A stretch of 64,000 bases of DNA from an uncultured Pelagibacteraceae bacterium (GCA_902530635.1 CACABC010000005.1:1-64000); one strand, 5' to 3'; shown: positions 44,424 to 53,779, counted from the first letter of the stretch. Made by a program: numbers and translations. Notes: a model not told the origin generated them from the letters alone.

Positions 44424-45761
44424 ATGTTTAAAAAAGTTTTAATTGCTAATAGAGGCGAGATTGCTGTAAGAGTTATAAGAGCATGTAAAGAATGGGGTAT
44501 AGGAACTGTTGCAATACATTCTGATGTGGACTCTGACTCTATGCATGTTCGCTTAGCAGACGAAAGTGTATGCATAGGATCACATCAGCCTCAAAATAGT
44601 TATTTAAATATTTCAGCCATAATGTCTGCGGTAGATCTTACTGGTGCTGAAGCAATTCATCCTGGGTACGGTTTTTTATCGGAAAATCATAAATTTGCTG
44701 AGATAGTTGAAAAACATAATATTAAATTTATAGGGCCTAAGTCTAATATCATAAAAAAAATGGGTGACAAGATTGAAGCAAAAAAAATTGCAAAAAATAA
44801 TGGTCTTCCTGTGATTGAAGGTTCTGAAGGGGGTATAAAAGATCTAAGTGAAGCTAAGTCTATATGTAAAAAAATAGGTTACCCAATTTTAATTAAAGCT
44901 TCTGCTGGTGGCGGTGGTAAAGGAATGAAAGTAGTTGATAATGAGAAAGATTTACCAGGGCTTTACTCACTTGCTCGTTTAGAGGCAAAAAAATATTTTG
45001 GTAATGATGAAGTTTATATAGAAAAATACTTTAAAAATCCTAGACATATTGAAGTTCAAATTTTATCAGGTAAAAATAAAACTGTTCATTTAAATGAGAG
45101 AGATTGTACTGTTCAAAGAAAACACCAAAAACTTATTGAAGAAACGCCAAGCCCAGTTTTAGATGACAAGACCAGAACTGATTTGTTAAATAAAACTGTA
45201 AAGATGGTTGAATCTTTGGGATATGAAGGTGCTGGAACAGTTGAATTCATATATGAAAATGGAAAATTTTATTTCCTAGAAATGAATACTAGAGTTCAAG
45301 TAGAACACCCTGTGACAGAAGTACAAACTGGAATAGATATTGTAAAAGAACAAATATGGATTGCTCATTCTGGTGAAACTGCTTTAAAACAAAGTGACAT
45401 TAGTGCTAGAGGACATACTATTGAATGTAGAATAAATGCAGAAGATCCAGCCAAAAATTTTCAACCAAGTCCAGGGATAATCTCCGTATGCCATCAACCT
45501 TCTGGGTTCAGAACTCGTGTAGATGGATCAATATTTCAAGGATGTAAAATAACACCATATTATGACAGTTTGATATGTAAATTAATCTGCAAAGGAAGAA
45601 ATAGGACTGAGGCTATACAAAGAACGTTAAGATCACTAAACGAATTCGTTATTGATGGTATTACAACCACAATAGACTTACATAAAAAAATATTATCTCA
45701 CGAAAAATTTATAACATCAAATTTTGATACCAATTGGTTAACAAAAGAAAGATTTTATTAA
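44424..45761 (+). CDS. accC: Acetyl-CoA carboxylase biotin carboxylase
   Basis: FKKVLIANRGEIAVRVIRACKE, ASAGGGGKGMKVV, EMNTRVQVEHPVTE. Confidence 0.98.
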   Translation: MFKKVLIANRGEIAVRVIRACKEWGIGTVAIHSDVDSDSMHVRLADESVCIGSHQPQNSYLNISAIMSAVDLTGAEAIHPGYGFLSENHKFAEIVEKHNIKFIGPKSNIIKKMGDKIEAKKIAKNNGLPVIEGSEGGIKDLSEAKSICKKIGYPILIKASAGGGGKGMKVVDNEKDLPGLYSLARLEAKKYFGNDEVYIEKYFKNPRHIEVQILSGKNKTVHLNERDCTVQRKHQKLIEETPSPVLDDKTRTDLLNKTVKMVESLGYEGAGTVEFIYENGKFYFLEMNTRVQVEHPVTEVQTGIDIVKEQIWIAHSGETALKQSDISARGHTIECRINAEDPAKNFQPSPGIISVCHQPSGFRTRVDGSIFQGCKITPYYDSLICKLICKGRNRTEAIQRTLRSLNEFVIDGITTTIDLHKKILSHEKFITSNFDTNWLTKERFY

Positions 45762-45812
45762 TTCAATTATTTAAATTGAAAATTAATATTTAAAGTGATA
45801 TTAAAATAAATT

Positions 45813-45896
45813 ATGGGATATCCAAAAAAACATAGAGGAAGACGTAAGATTGGTTCAAAAAAAAGAAGAGCCAGAAGAAGAAACAAGAAAAGATAG
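45813..45896 (+). CDS. Very short, extremely basic protein (27 aa), possibly ribosome-associated
   Basis: ATG...TAG reads MGYPKKHRGRRKIGSKKRRARRRNKKR; sits between accC and next gene, below the ORF-track length cutoff. Confidence 0.55.
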   Translation: MGYPKKHRGRRKIGSKKRRARRRNKKR

Positions 45897-45908
45897 TCTG
45901 AACAAATT

Positions 45909-46613
45909 ATGGAATCAATAGCTCAAATTAAAAAATTGAGTTTATGGATATTTATAATACCTTTCGTAGCTATTAATCTTTGTCTTTTTATTTCTGTAAA
46001 TTATCAAATTTTTGATAATACATTTCTTTCAGTTGATCAGATAGGAAGGACAAATCCGACTTTTCCATATTTTGATGGTGGAGTTTCAATAAGTAGAACA
46101 GCAAGAACATATCCTGCCTACCTAGTCTTTAAACCCTCAATGATTTTTGCATCAATATTATTAATACTATATTGGATTAAAACTAATAAATTAATAAATT
46201 CTTTTGAAGACAAAAAAAATAGAAATAATACTTTTAAGACTTTTGGAATATTATCAGCAATATTTCTTATTGTTCATTCTATATTTTTAGGAGTTAAATT
46301 TGACTACGATATATATAAGTTTTTTAGAAGATTTGTTTTGTTGTCATTTATTATTTTTGAAATTGTAGCGCAATCCCTTCTTGTTTACCGTTTCTTCAAG
46401 CTAAAATCTTTAATTAAAAAATATATAAATAATTATGTTTTGATACTTAAGATTATACTGGTTAGTATTTTGGTTATTGTTGCAATTGTGAGTTTGCCAA
46501 TTGTGGTAACGAGTGGAAATGTACATTTTAAACATGGGCTTGAATGGAACTATTTTGTTGGTGTAATTATTTTTTATCTTTTAACTTTTTTATTTTGGAA
46601 AAGAGTAGAGTGA
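45909..46613 (+). CDS. Uncharacterised multi-pass membrane protein
   Basis: 234 aa with about 6 hydrophobic stretches; no family recognised. Confidence 0.7.
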   Translation: MESIAQIKKLSLWIFIIPFVAINLCLFISVNYQIFDNTFLSVDQIGRTNPTFPYFDGGVSISRTARTYPAYLVFKPSMIFASILLILYWIKTNKLINSFEDKKNRNNTFKTFGILSAIFLIVHSIFLGVKFDYDIYKFFRRFVLLSFIIFEIVAQSLLVYRFFKLKSLIKKYINNYVLILKIILVSILVIVAIVSLPIVVTSGNVHFKHGLEWNYFVGVIIFYLLTFLFWKRVE

Positions 46614-46616
46614 AAC

Positions 46617-46800
46617 AAAAAAAACTGCCGTCCACACACCTTTCGGTGCGTAGACTTTAGTTTTGGCTCGTCGTTAATGCGCTACCGCCAAGCCTCCCGT
46701 TCCACAATTTTAGCGCTACTCTGCGGAACTTTCTGCCCGTTAAGCTTGAACCTCTCGGTTTTTCCCTAACTGGCCAGTTGAGAGTTGCCTCTCAATTCAA
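46617..46800 (-). ncRNA. Candidate structured non-coding RNA (strand favoured, not proven)
   Basis: GC-richer than flanks; minus-strand hairpins TTGAGAG-GCAA-CTCTCAA, GTTCCGCA...TGTGGAAC, GTCTACGCACC-GAAA-GGTGTGTGGAC then GGCAG and a run of Ts; no ORF. Confidence 0.6.
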
Positions 46801-46869
46801 TTATTATTAAATCATACCTCGATAAAATTTAACATCACTTTATGGTTGTTTTATTCAATGGTTTGTTAA

Positions 46870-48000
46870 TTATGTGGATAAATTTTTATTGATAGCTTTA
46901 TCTATCCATCCCCCACCCAAAACTCTTTCTCCGAGTTTATCTTTTGAATAAAAGACACATGCTTGGCCTGGCGAAATCCCTTTTTCATCTTGCAGTATTT
47001 TCACAACTGTTTTGTCTTTTTTGATTGTTATTTTTGATTTTAGTAATTTACCTGTGGATCTTACTTTTATAAAAACTTCTTTTTCAAAACACTTTGCATC
47101 AGATAAAAGGTTAACATTTCTTAAATAAAGTTTTTTTATATTTAAAAAATCTTGTTTACCTACAATGATGGTATTGTCTATTGCTCTAATATCAACAACA
47201 TAAAGAGGATCTGTGCTAGAAATTTTAATGCCTTTTCTTTGACCGATAGTGTAATTTATAATTCCGTTATGTGTACCTAATTTATTTCCATTTATATCTA
47301 AAATATCCCCCTTTTTGAAAGATTGAGGTCTGTATTTTTCTATCACAGAAGCGTAATTTCCGTTTGGAACAAAACATATGTCTTGGCTATCTGGCTTTGT
47401 GGCTACATTAAGTTTTAACTTATTTGCTACATTTCTCGTTTCAGATTTTTTTATAGAACCTAATGGAAATCTTAAATAATCAAGCTGCTGTTGGGTTGTG
47501 CTAAATAAGAAATAACTTTGGTCACGTTCCTTGTCTTCTGCTCTGTACATAGCACCTGAACCATTATTTTCACGTCTTAAAACATAATGTCCTGTAACCA
47601 ACGCATCAGCTTTTAGTTCTTTTGAAAATTTAAATAAGTCTCTAAATTTAACAGTTTGATTACATTGTACACATGGTATAGGTGTTTCACCTGAAACGTA
47701 ACTATCAATAAAAGAATCTATAACCTCTGCTTTAAATTTTTTTTGGTAGTACAAAATTTTATGTTCAATATTTAGAGTTTCTGACACTCTTTTAGCGTCT
47801 ATAATATCTCTACCAGCACAGCATTGTCTTCCATTTGTTGGTATTTTAGAATCGTCGTATAATTTTAATGTTATTCCAGTAACGTTATAACCTTGTTCTT
47901 TTAGAAGCCCTGCAACAACAGATGAATCTACACCTCCGGACATTGCTACTACTACCTTGGTATTTTTAGGCGACTTTTTTATACCTAGTGAGTTAATCAT
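46870..48000 (-). CDS. mnmA: tRNA-specific 2-thiouridylase
   Basis: [47 protein letters not shown]. Confidence 0.97.
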   Translation of the reverse strand: MINSLGIKKSPKNTKVVVAMSGGVDSSVVAGLLKEQGYNVTGITLKLYDDSKIPTNGRQCCAGRDIIDAKRVSETLNIEHKILYYQKKFKAEVIDSFIDSYVSGETPIPCVQCNQTVKFRDLFKFSKELKADALVTGHYVLRRENNGSGAMYRAEDKERDQSYFLFSTTQQQLDYLRFPLGSIKKSETRNVANKLKLNVATKPDSQDICFVPNGNYASVIEKYRPQSFKKGDILDINGNKLGTHNGIINYTIGQRKGIKISSTDPLYVVDIRAIDNTIIVGKQDFLNIKKLYLRNVNLLSDAKCFEKEVFIKVRSTGKLLKSKITIKKDKTVVKILQDEKGISPGQACVFYSKDKLGERVLGGGWIDKAINKNLST

Positions 48001-48038
48001 AAACTGTTATATATTATAAAAATAAACAATTATCCATT

Positions 48039-48215
48039 ATGCAATATGATTTAGAACCAGGTGATTTTGTGATAAACCCATCAGAAAAAGGTTGGGGATT
48101 GGGACAAGTACAATCAATAATAAAGAATAAAGCCACTGTAAATTTTGAAAATTGTGGAAAAAAAGTAATCAACTTAGACAATATAGGTTTAAAAAAAGCT
48201 AAAAATGAACAGTAA
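48039..48215 (+). CDS. DUF3553-like small protein (58 aa), missed by ORF track
   Basis: MQYDLEPGDFVINPSEKGWGLGQVQSIIKNKATVNFENCGKKVINLDNIGLKKAKNEQ; overlaps start of next gene. Confidence 0.82.
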   Translation: MQYDLEPGDFVINPSEKGWGLGQVQSIIKNKATVNFENCGKKVINLDNIGLKKAKNEQ

Positions 48216-48984
48216 TGAATTAAAGAGTGTTGCAGAAAGTTTGATTGAAACGACAGATATAGCTGGAAAAAAATCTATAGAACTTTATGAAAAGGGATTA
48301 AAAAAGATAATTAAACCCGATAACTCTCCAGTTACAAATGGTGACCTTGAGGTTAACAAAATTATTACTGATAAGATTAAAGAATTAACTCCTAATATAC
48401 CAATAATATCTGAAGAGACTGTTGATTTACAAAAAAAAAATATTTTGAATACTTTCTGGCTTGTTGATCCTATTGATGGGACAAAAGAGTATATTAAGGG
48501 AGAAGATGAATACACAATCAATGCTGCGCTTGTAGTAAATTATATACCCACTATTGGGCTAGTAGGTGCTCCGAAAAAAAATAGATTATTTTATACATAT
48601 GGAAAAGGAAATTCATTTTTAATTGAGAAAGGTAAAACTTTAAAATTAGATTGTAAGAAAAAAACAGAAAAAGGAAAAGTTTTTGCTGTATCTGCAAGTG
48701 ATAAACCTTCTTCTATGATTTTAGACATACATAATAAATTTAAAGTGGCTTCTTATACACCAATGCATAGTTCTTATAAATTTTGTGTTATCGCTACAGG
48801 AGAGTTTGATTTTTATGTAGCCAAAGAAAGAGCTTACGAGTGGGATTACGCTGCTGGGCATGCTGTTGCAGAAAATGCGGGGGCTATAATTACAACACTG
48901 GAAAATAATCCTTTTAAATATGGTAAAGATGATTATAAAAATTTAAGTTTAATGATTAAAAGAAGTGAGAAATTAGATGATTAA
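48205..48984 (+). CDS. cysQ: 3'(2'),5'-bisphosphate nucleotidase / inositol monophosphatase family
   Basis: PVTNGDLEVNKII, ISEETVDLQ, FWLVDPIDGTKEYIKG, EWDYAAGHAVAENAGAIIT. Confidence 0.9.
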   Translation: MNSNELKSVAESLIETTDIAGKKSIELYEKGLKKIIKPDNSPVTNGDLEVNKIITDKIKELTPNIPIISEETVDLQKKNILNTFWLVDPIDGTKEYIKGEDEYTINAALVVNYIPTIGLVGAPKKNRLFYTYGKGNSFLIEKGKTLKLDCKKKTEKGKVFAVSASDKPSSMILDIHNKFKVASYTPMHSSYKFCVIATGEFDFYVAKERAYEWDYAAGHAVAENAGAIITTLENNPFKYGKDDYKNLSLMIKRSEKLDD

Positions 48985-49114
48985 AACTATTGCCATAATA
49001 GTAGTTTCTGTTTCAATATTTGGTTTAGTTCTTTTTGTTTTTGTAAAAAACACAATGAAAAAAAGAATTGAATATTATTTAAAATTAAATGAAAAAAAGA
49101 AAAAAACTAAATAA
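48977..49114 (+). CDS. Small single-TM protein (45 aa), missed by ORF track
   Basis: MIKTIAIIVVSVSIFGLVLFVFVKNTMKKRIEYYLKLNEKKKKTK; start overlaps cysQ-like stop. Confidence 0.5.
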   Translation: MIKTIAIIVVSVSIFGLVLFVFVKNTMKKRIEYYLKLNEKKKKTK

Positions 49115-49685
49115 GTTTTAGTAATTTTTTAAATTCACTTTCTTCCATAGAGAGTAATTTTTTTGATATGTCATAACTAAACCCTGATCTTGCTAGAACA
49201 CCCATATCTTTTTTATAAAAAAGCTCTCTATTAGCTCCAGGTCTCATCGGACCAATTCTTTTTTTTTTACAAATTTTAATTGCCGAAACAAAATCAGGAT
49301 CAGTTTTTTCATTTTTTATTTTTTCTATACTATTTTTTATAAATTTTTCTTCCAGTCCCTTGCTTTTTAATGAATATGTAATTTTATTTAGTGAATAACC
49401 TCTTCTATAAAGATTTCTGGCCTTAGAGTCTGAATATAAAGCATCATTTAGATAATTGTTTTTTTCTAAGCTAAATACAATTTTATCTATTATTTCAGAA
49501 ACCTCTTTTCTAGTTTTTGATCCTTGAAATTTAGTTAAATATTTCTTCAAAAGAAAAGTTTTTGTCTGTTGTCTAGACGGGTTATATTTTTCGATATATG
49601 AATAAGCTAAATCCCTTAGTTTGATAGTTAAATCTTCAAAATCTTTTTTGTTTGATATTGGATCCATAGCTTTTATATTATACAA
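49107..49685 (-). CDS. recX: Regulatory protein RecX
   Basis: KYLTKF..., NYLNDALYSDSKARNLYRRGYSLNKITYSLKSKGLEEKFI. Confidence 0.8.
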   Translation of the reverse strand: MYNIKAMDPISNKKDFEDLTIKLRDLAYSYIEKYNPSRQQTKTFLLKKYLTKFQGSKTRKEVSEIIDKIVFSLEKNNYLNDALYSDSKARNLYRRGYSLNKITYSLKSKGLEEKFIKNSIEKIKNEKTDPDFVSAIKICKKKRIGPMRPGANRELFYKKDMGVLARSGFSYDISKKLLSMEESEFKKLLKLI

Positions 49686-49691
49686 GATTCT

Positions 49692-50162
49692 ATGATTAAT
49701 GATCTTCTACAATTTTTAAATTACGAAAATATTTATCTTATTGCAAATATAGGCGTGATTCCCTGTTGGCTTTTACTAATTTTTTTACCTAGAGCAATAT
49801 TTACAAAAATTTTGGTTAAATCAGTAATAATTCCAGCTTTATTATCCACAGCTTATATTTTTATTGCCTATCAAATTTATATAACTGAAAATATTTTTGA
49901 AATTTTTAATCTTTATCGTGGTTTAGACGAACTATATTCTTTGTACTCCAATGAAGGATTTTTATTAATCTTTTGGCTTCATTTTTTAACAATAAACCTT
50001 TTTGCAGGAAACTGGATTGCAAACGACGCTCAAACCTTTTCTGTATCAAAACCTTTTGTAATAATTTCCTTAATTACAACTTATTTTACTGGTCCTCTGG
50101 GTCTTGTATTATATTGGTTAATACGAATTTTTTATTCAAAAAAAATTAATTATTATGACTAA
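49692..50162 (+). CDS. DUF4281 (ABA4-like) membrane protein
   Basis: NIGVIPCWLLLIFLP, HFLTINLFAGNWIANDA, YFTGPLGLVLYWLIR. Confidence 0.8.
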   Translation: MINDLLQFLNYENIYLIANIGVIPCWLLLIFLPRAIFTKILVKSVIIPALLSTAYIFIAYQIYITENIFEIFNLYRGLDELYSLYSNEGFLLIFWLHFLTINLFAGNWIANDAQTFSVSKPFVIISLITTYFTGPLGLVLYWLIRIFYSKKINYYD

Positions 50163-50742
50163 ATCTATTGAGTTTTATTTCGACTTTAGTAGTCCGTATG
50201 CGTATCTTGGTTTTAAAGAAATTAAAAAATACGAAAAGAAATATCCGTTTCAAATTAAATATATGCCAATATTTTTAGGAGGTCTTCACAATGCTGCTGG
50301 TATAACCCCCGCAGCATTTAACAAGATGAAATCTAAATATATGATTCAAGACACAAAGTTAGTTGCGACCAAAAAAAATATCAAATTTAGTTTCAATTCT
50401 TATTTTCCAATAAAAACAGTAAACTTTATGAGAGGTGCTATAATCGCAAAAAATGATAATTCTGAAAAAATTTATATTGAAAAGATTTTTGATGCTATTT
50501 GGAGGGATGGACTAAATATGAATGATAATATTATAATTAACAAAGTATTAAAAAATTTAGATTTGAATCCTAATATCTTTTTTGGAAAAGTTTCAGATAT
50601 AAAGATTAAAGATAAATTAAAAAAGTTAACAAACGATGCTTTAAAAAAAGGAATATTTGGTGCTCCAACATATTACGTAAATCGAAAAATCTTTTTTGGT
50701 CAGGATCGATTGATTTATGCTATTGATGAAATTAAAAGATAA
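50155..50742 (+). CDS. 2-hydroxychromene-2-carboxylate isomerase family (DsbA-like fold)
   Basis: FYFDFSSPYAYLGFKEI, PIFLGGLHNAAGITPA, GIFGAPTYYVNRKIFFGQDRL. Confidence 0.88.
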   Translation: MTKSIEFYFDFSSPYAYLGFKEIKKYEKKYPFQIKYMPIFLGGLHNAAGITPAAFNKMKSKYMIQDTKLVATKKNIKFSFNSYFPIKTVNFMRGAIIAKNDNSEKIYIEKIFDAIWRDGLNMNDNIIINKVLKNLDLNPNIFFGKVSDIKIKDKLKKLTNDALKKGIFGAPTYYVNRKIFFGQDRLIYAIDEIKR

Positions 50743-51770
50743 TGAGAGAAATTAAATCAAAAAAAAATAATCCTTTCAAAAAAATTTTTATAAAAATTTG
50801 TAGAATTTTTGGAGTAGAATTAATAGACCAGAGTAATTTTTCTATTCCAACTTCTAATAAGTCTATTAATGAAACTTTGAGTATGCCCGGAAAAAACTCA
50901 ATAACTCTACCGATGGGTAAAGTTGATATCACTAGACCAGTAAAATCACTAAATATTATTTTACGAACCTGTATGTCTGTTAATATGCTTACTCAATCAA
51001 AAAATCGAATTTTTGAAAAGGATAAAGAGCAATATACGAAAAGAACACTTATTTCATTAATTAAAAGTGTTGATTGCGCAAAAGATATTTTTAAAGAAGT
51101 TAAATTTAAAATACACGTGATTGATCATAATTCTTCGAAAAAACAAATTAATGATATTAAAACAATTTTAGAAAGATCAAATTTAAGTTTTGAAATTTTA
51201 AATTTAAAGTTTGAAGAATTTTCAAATCTTATCGAAAATACCAATGAAGAAAAAAAGGAGGTAACTAATAATCAAAAATCAAATATGTCAAACATTCACC
51301 AATCTTTGGTTCTTTCTAAGGAGATATGTGAAGATCTTACTTATTTTGTAGAAGACGACTACATTCATGAAAAAAATAGTCTTACAGAAATGCTTTTTAC
51401 ATATGAAAAGATTGCCTCACTCACTAAAAAAGAATTAATTATTTGCCCTACGGATTATCCATTTCTTTATAGTCAAAGCGAAGGTACTAGAATTTTTTTA
51501 GGTGATAAAAAGCACTGGCGTCAAGTAGATCAAACATTATGTACATTTTTAACTTCTAAAGAAATTATCGAGAGATATTGGGATCAAATTATAAGCATGT
51601 GTAAATTCGAACACTATCCTTTTGAAAAACCATTACATAATATTTATAAAAAAGAATTATGCATATCGCCAATTCCTTCATTAGCTTTACATTTCACAAA
51701 CGTAAACTCAATTTATGGTTTGTCTCCAAATGTAGATTGGAAGAGGTTGTGGGATGAAAATTCAAATTAA
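50742..51770 (+). CDS. Uncharacterised protein, possible glycosyltransferase (EDDY motif)
   Basis: LNIILRTC...KIHVIDHNSSK... YFVEDDYIHEKNSLTEML; resembles GT-A acidic motif context. Confidence 0.5.
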   Translation: MREIKSKKNNPFKKIFIKICRIFGVELIDQSNFSIPTSNKSINETLSMPGKNSITLPMGKVDITRPVKSLNIILRTCMSVNMLTQSKNRIFEKDKEQYTKRTLISLIKSVDCAKDIFKEVKFKIHVIDHNSSKKQINDIKTILERSNLSFEILNLKFEEFSNLIENTNEEKKEVTNNQKSNMSNIHQSLVLSKEICEDLTYFVEDDYIHEKNSLTEMLFTYEKIASLTKKELIICPTDYPFLYSQSEGTRIFLGDKKHWRQVDQTLCTFLTSKEIIERYWDQIISMCKFEHYPFEKPLHNIYKKELCISPIPSLALHFTNVNSIYGLSPNVDWKRLWDENSN

Positions 51771-52215
51771 TAAAAAAGCAATAAATTTTAAGTTACAGTC
51801 TACATCAGGCAAGGTTTTTAATTTATCAGATATAAAAAGGGGGTTAGTTGTATATTTTTATCCGAAAGACAACACCCCAGGATGCACCTTGGAAACCAAA
51901 GATTTTTCTACACTTTATAAGAAGTTTAAAGCACTAAAGTACGAGGTTGTTGGTGTATCTAAAGATAATATGGAAAGTCATTTAAAATTCAAAAAAAAAT
52001 TTAAAGTTCCTTTTCAACTACTTTCTGACGAAAAAGTTCTGGTACAAAAAAAATATGGTGTATGGGGACCTAAGTCTTTTATGGGTAAAAAGTTTATGGG
52101 AACAATTAGATCAACTATTGTTATCAATAATGGTAGAATTATTAAATTATGGTCAAATGTTAGAGTTAAAGATCACGCAAAAGAAGTTCTTAATTTTATA
52201 AAATCATCAAAATGA
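51754..52215 (+). CDS. bcp: Thioredoxin-dependent peroxiredoxin (Bcp/PrxQ)
   Basis: VVYFYPKDNTPGCTLETKDFSTLY. Confidence 0.95.
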   Translation: MKIQINKKAINFKLQSTSGKVFNLSDIKRGLVVYFYPKDNTPGCTLETKDFSTLYKKFKALKYEVVGVSKDNMESHLKFKKKFKVPFQLLSDEKVLVQKKYGVWGPKSFMGKKFMGTIRSTIVINNGRIIKLWSNVRVKDHAKEVLNFIKSSK

Positions 52216-52217
52216 AA

Positions 52218-52237
52218 AGGCCCGATTTCTCGGGCCT
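52218..52237 (+). terminator. Strong hairpin after bcp
   Basis: AGGCCCG-ATTTCT-CGGGCCT. Confidence 0.7.
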
Positions 52238-52277
52238 ATATTACCTAAACTTTAGGGAAGGTAATCTTTTTAAAAAT

Positions 52278-52303
52278 AAGGCCCGGACTAAAAACCGGGC
52301 CTT
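52278..52303 (-). terminator. Terminator hairpin downstream of amtB
   Basis: Minus AAGGCCCGG-TTTTTAGT-CCGGGCCTT followed by ATTTTT. Confidence 0.75.
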
Positions 52304-52336
52304 AATTTATCTCCTAAACAAGGGAGGGAGAGTAAT

Positions 52337-53629
52337 TTAATCTCTTATTCCGTAAGCGATTACACCAACTTCGGATTTATCAGTACCAAGCTTTTCAGCC
52401 TCTTTACTAATTCTAATTCCAATAGTTGCTTTCATAATTGACCATACAATGTATGACACTACGAAAACAAAGATTACTACTGAAATTGTTCCGAGGAATT
52501 GTGAACCAAAACCTACTTCTGTATTTGTAAATGGAACTGCTAATGTACCCCATACTCCAGCAACTAAGTGTGCAGGAATAGCACCAACAACATCATCTAT
52601 TTTCATTTTGTATAATAGTTTTGTTGAGTAGTACATTAATACACCAGCTATTGCTCCAATCACGATTGCAGCAAGTGGGCTTGGCGCTAAAGGTTCTGCT
52701 GTTATACCTACTAAACCAGCGATCGCACCATTAAGCATCATTACTACGTCTGTTTTTCCACCAGCAAGTCTAGATACTGTAGCAGCGGCTAATACACCAC
52801 CACCTGCAGCTAAGTTTGTATTGATATATATTGTTGCAACAGAGCTAACGTCTTCTAATGTTCCAGCAGCTAATTGAGAACCACCGTTAAATCCAAACCA
52901 ACCTAACCAAAGTATAAATACTCCAAGTGTTGCTAATGGAATTGATGAAGCTGCATAAGGTGCCATAGCTTTAGGGCTACCTCCTGAAGTAAATCTTCCA
53001 GATCTAGCACCTAGTACTATTGCACCGGCAAGAGCAGCAGCTCCTCCAGCAGCATGTACTAATGTTGAACCTGCAAAATCAGAAAAACCAGCAGCTGATA
53101 ACCAACCACCGCCCCACTGCCATCCCATTTCAATTGGATAAATAAATCCAGTTAAAATAGCTGCAAATAAGAAGAATGGCCAAATTTTAATTCTTTCAGC
53201 CAATGTTCCTGATACGATTGACATTGTTGTTGCACAGAATACCATTTGGAAAAACCAATCTGATCCATCAGAATAACCAGTTTCTAATGATGATGCGTCA
53301 CTCCATGAAGAGAATGAACCTATCCATCCACCTTCTGGTATACCGTATGCTAAATTGTATCCAACTAACCAGAACATTATTCCAGCAATTGAATATAAAC
53401 CTATATTTTTTGCACAGATCGCTGATACACTTTTAGATGTAACCAGCCCTGATTCTAGCATAGCAAAACCTGCCGCCATCCACATAACCAGAAAACCTGA
53501 CATTAAAAATAATATTGTATTAAATATGTATTGTACTTCTGCCGATACAGTCGTATTTGCGTACCCTAAACCAGCAAAGCTGAAATAAAGTGCTGCACCC
53601 GCAATAAAGTAACCAAGTATTTTTTTCAT
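52337..53629 (-). CDS. amt: Ammonium transporter (start refined from 53647)
   Basis: MWMAAGFAMLESGLVTSKS, signal-like N-terminus; codons for ORF-track residues MKKGGS contain the AAAGGAGGAAGT SD just before ATG at 53629. Confidence 0.95.
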   Translation of the reverse strand: MKKILGYFIAGAALYFSFAGLGYANTTVSAEVQYIFNTILFLMSGFLVMWMAAGFAMLESGLVTSKSVSAICAKNIGLYSIAGIMFWLVGYNLAYGIPEGGWIGSFSSWSDASSLETGYSDGSDWFFQMVFCATTMSIVSGTLAERIKIWPFFLFAAILTGFIYPIEMGWQWGGGWLSAAGFSDFAGSTLVHAAGGAAALAGAIVLGARSGRFTSGGSPKAMAPYAASSIPLATLGVFILWLGWFGFNGGSQLAAGTLEDVSSVATIYINTNLAAGGGVLAAATVSRLAGGKTDVVMMLNGAIAGLVGITAEPLAPSPLAAIVIGAIAGVLMYYSTKLLYKMKIDDVVGAIPAHLVAGVWGTLAVPFTNTEVGFGSQFLGTISVVIFVFVVSYIVWSIMKATIGIRISKEAEKLGTDKSEVGVIAYGIRD

Positions 53630-53741
53630 ACTTCCTCCTTTTTTCATTCTAAATTCTTAAATGATTAGATAGAAAAGAGTTAAGTTAAGTGACGTAAAGA
53701 GCTATGCAGTTTTTGCAATGGGTGCGGCGTTTTCAAACAAC

Positions 53742-53764
53742 CCCTAAAATTACATATTTTAGGG
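53742..53764 (-). terminator. Hairpin downstream of HU gene
   Basis: CCCTAAAAT-TACAT-ATTTTAGGG. Confidence 0.55.
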
Positions 53765-53779
53765 ATTGTCTAAATTCAT

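Noticed and set aside
46617-46800. Assignment of the structured region to tmRNA, SRP RNA or RNase P RNA
   Set aside because: No tag ORF ending in a typical hydrophobic/AA tail, no T-arm/acceptor, no SRP GGAAG/AGCA loop signature, and no RNase P GAGGAAAGTC core visible.
53648-53741. Sigma-54-like promoter upstream of amt (GCCGCACCCATTGCAA on minus strand)
   Set aside because: Spacing between the GC-type elements is too short for the -24/-12 consensus.
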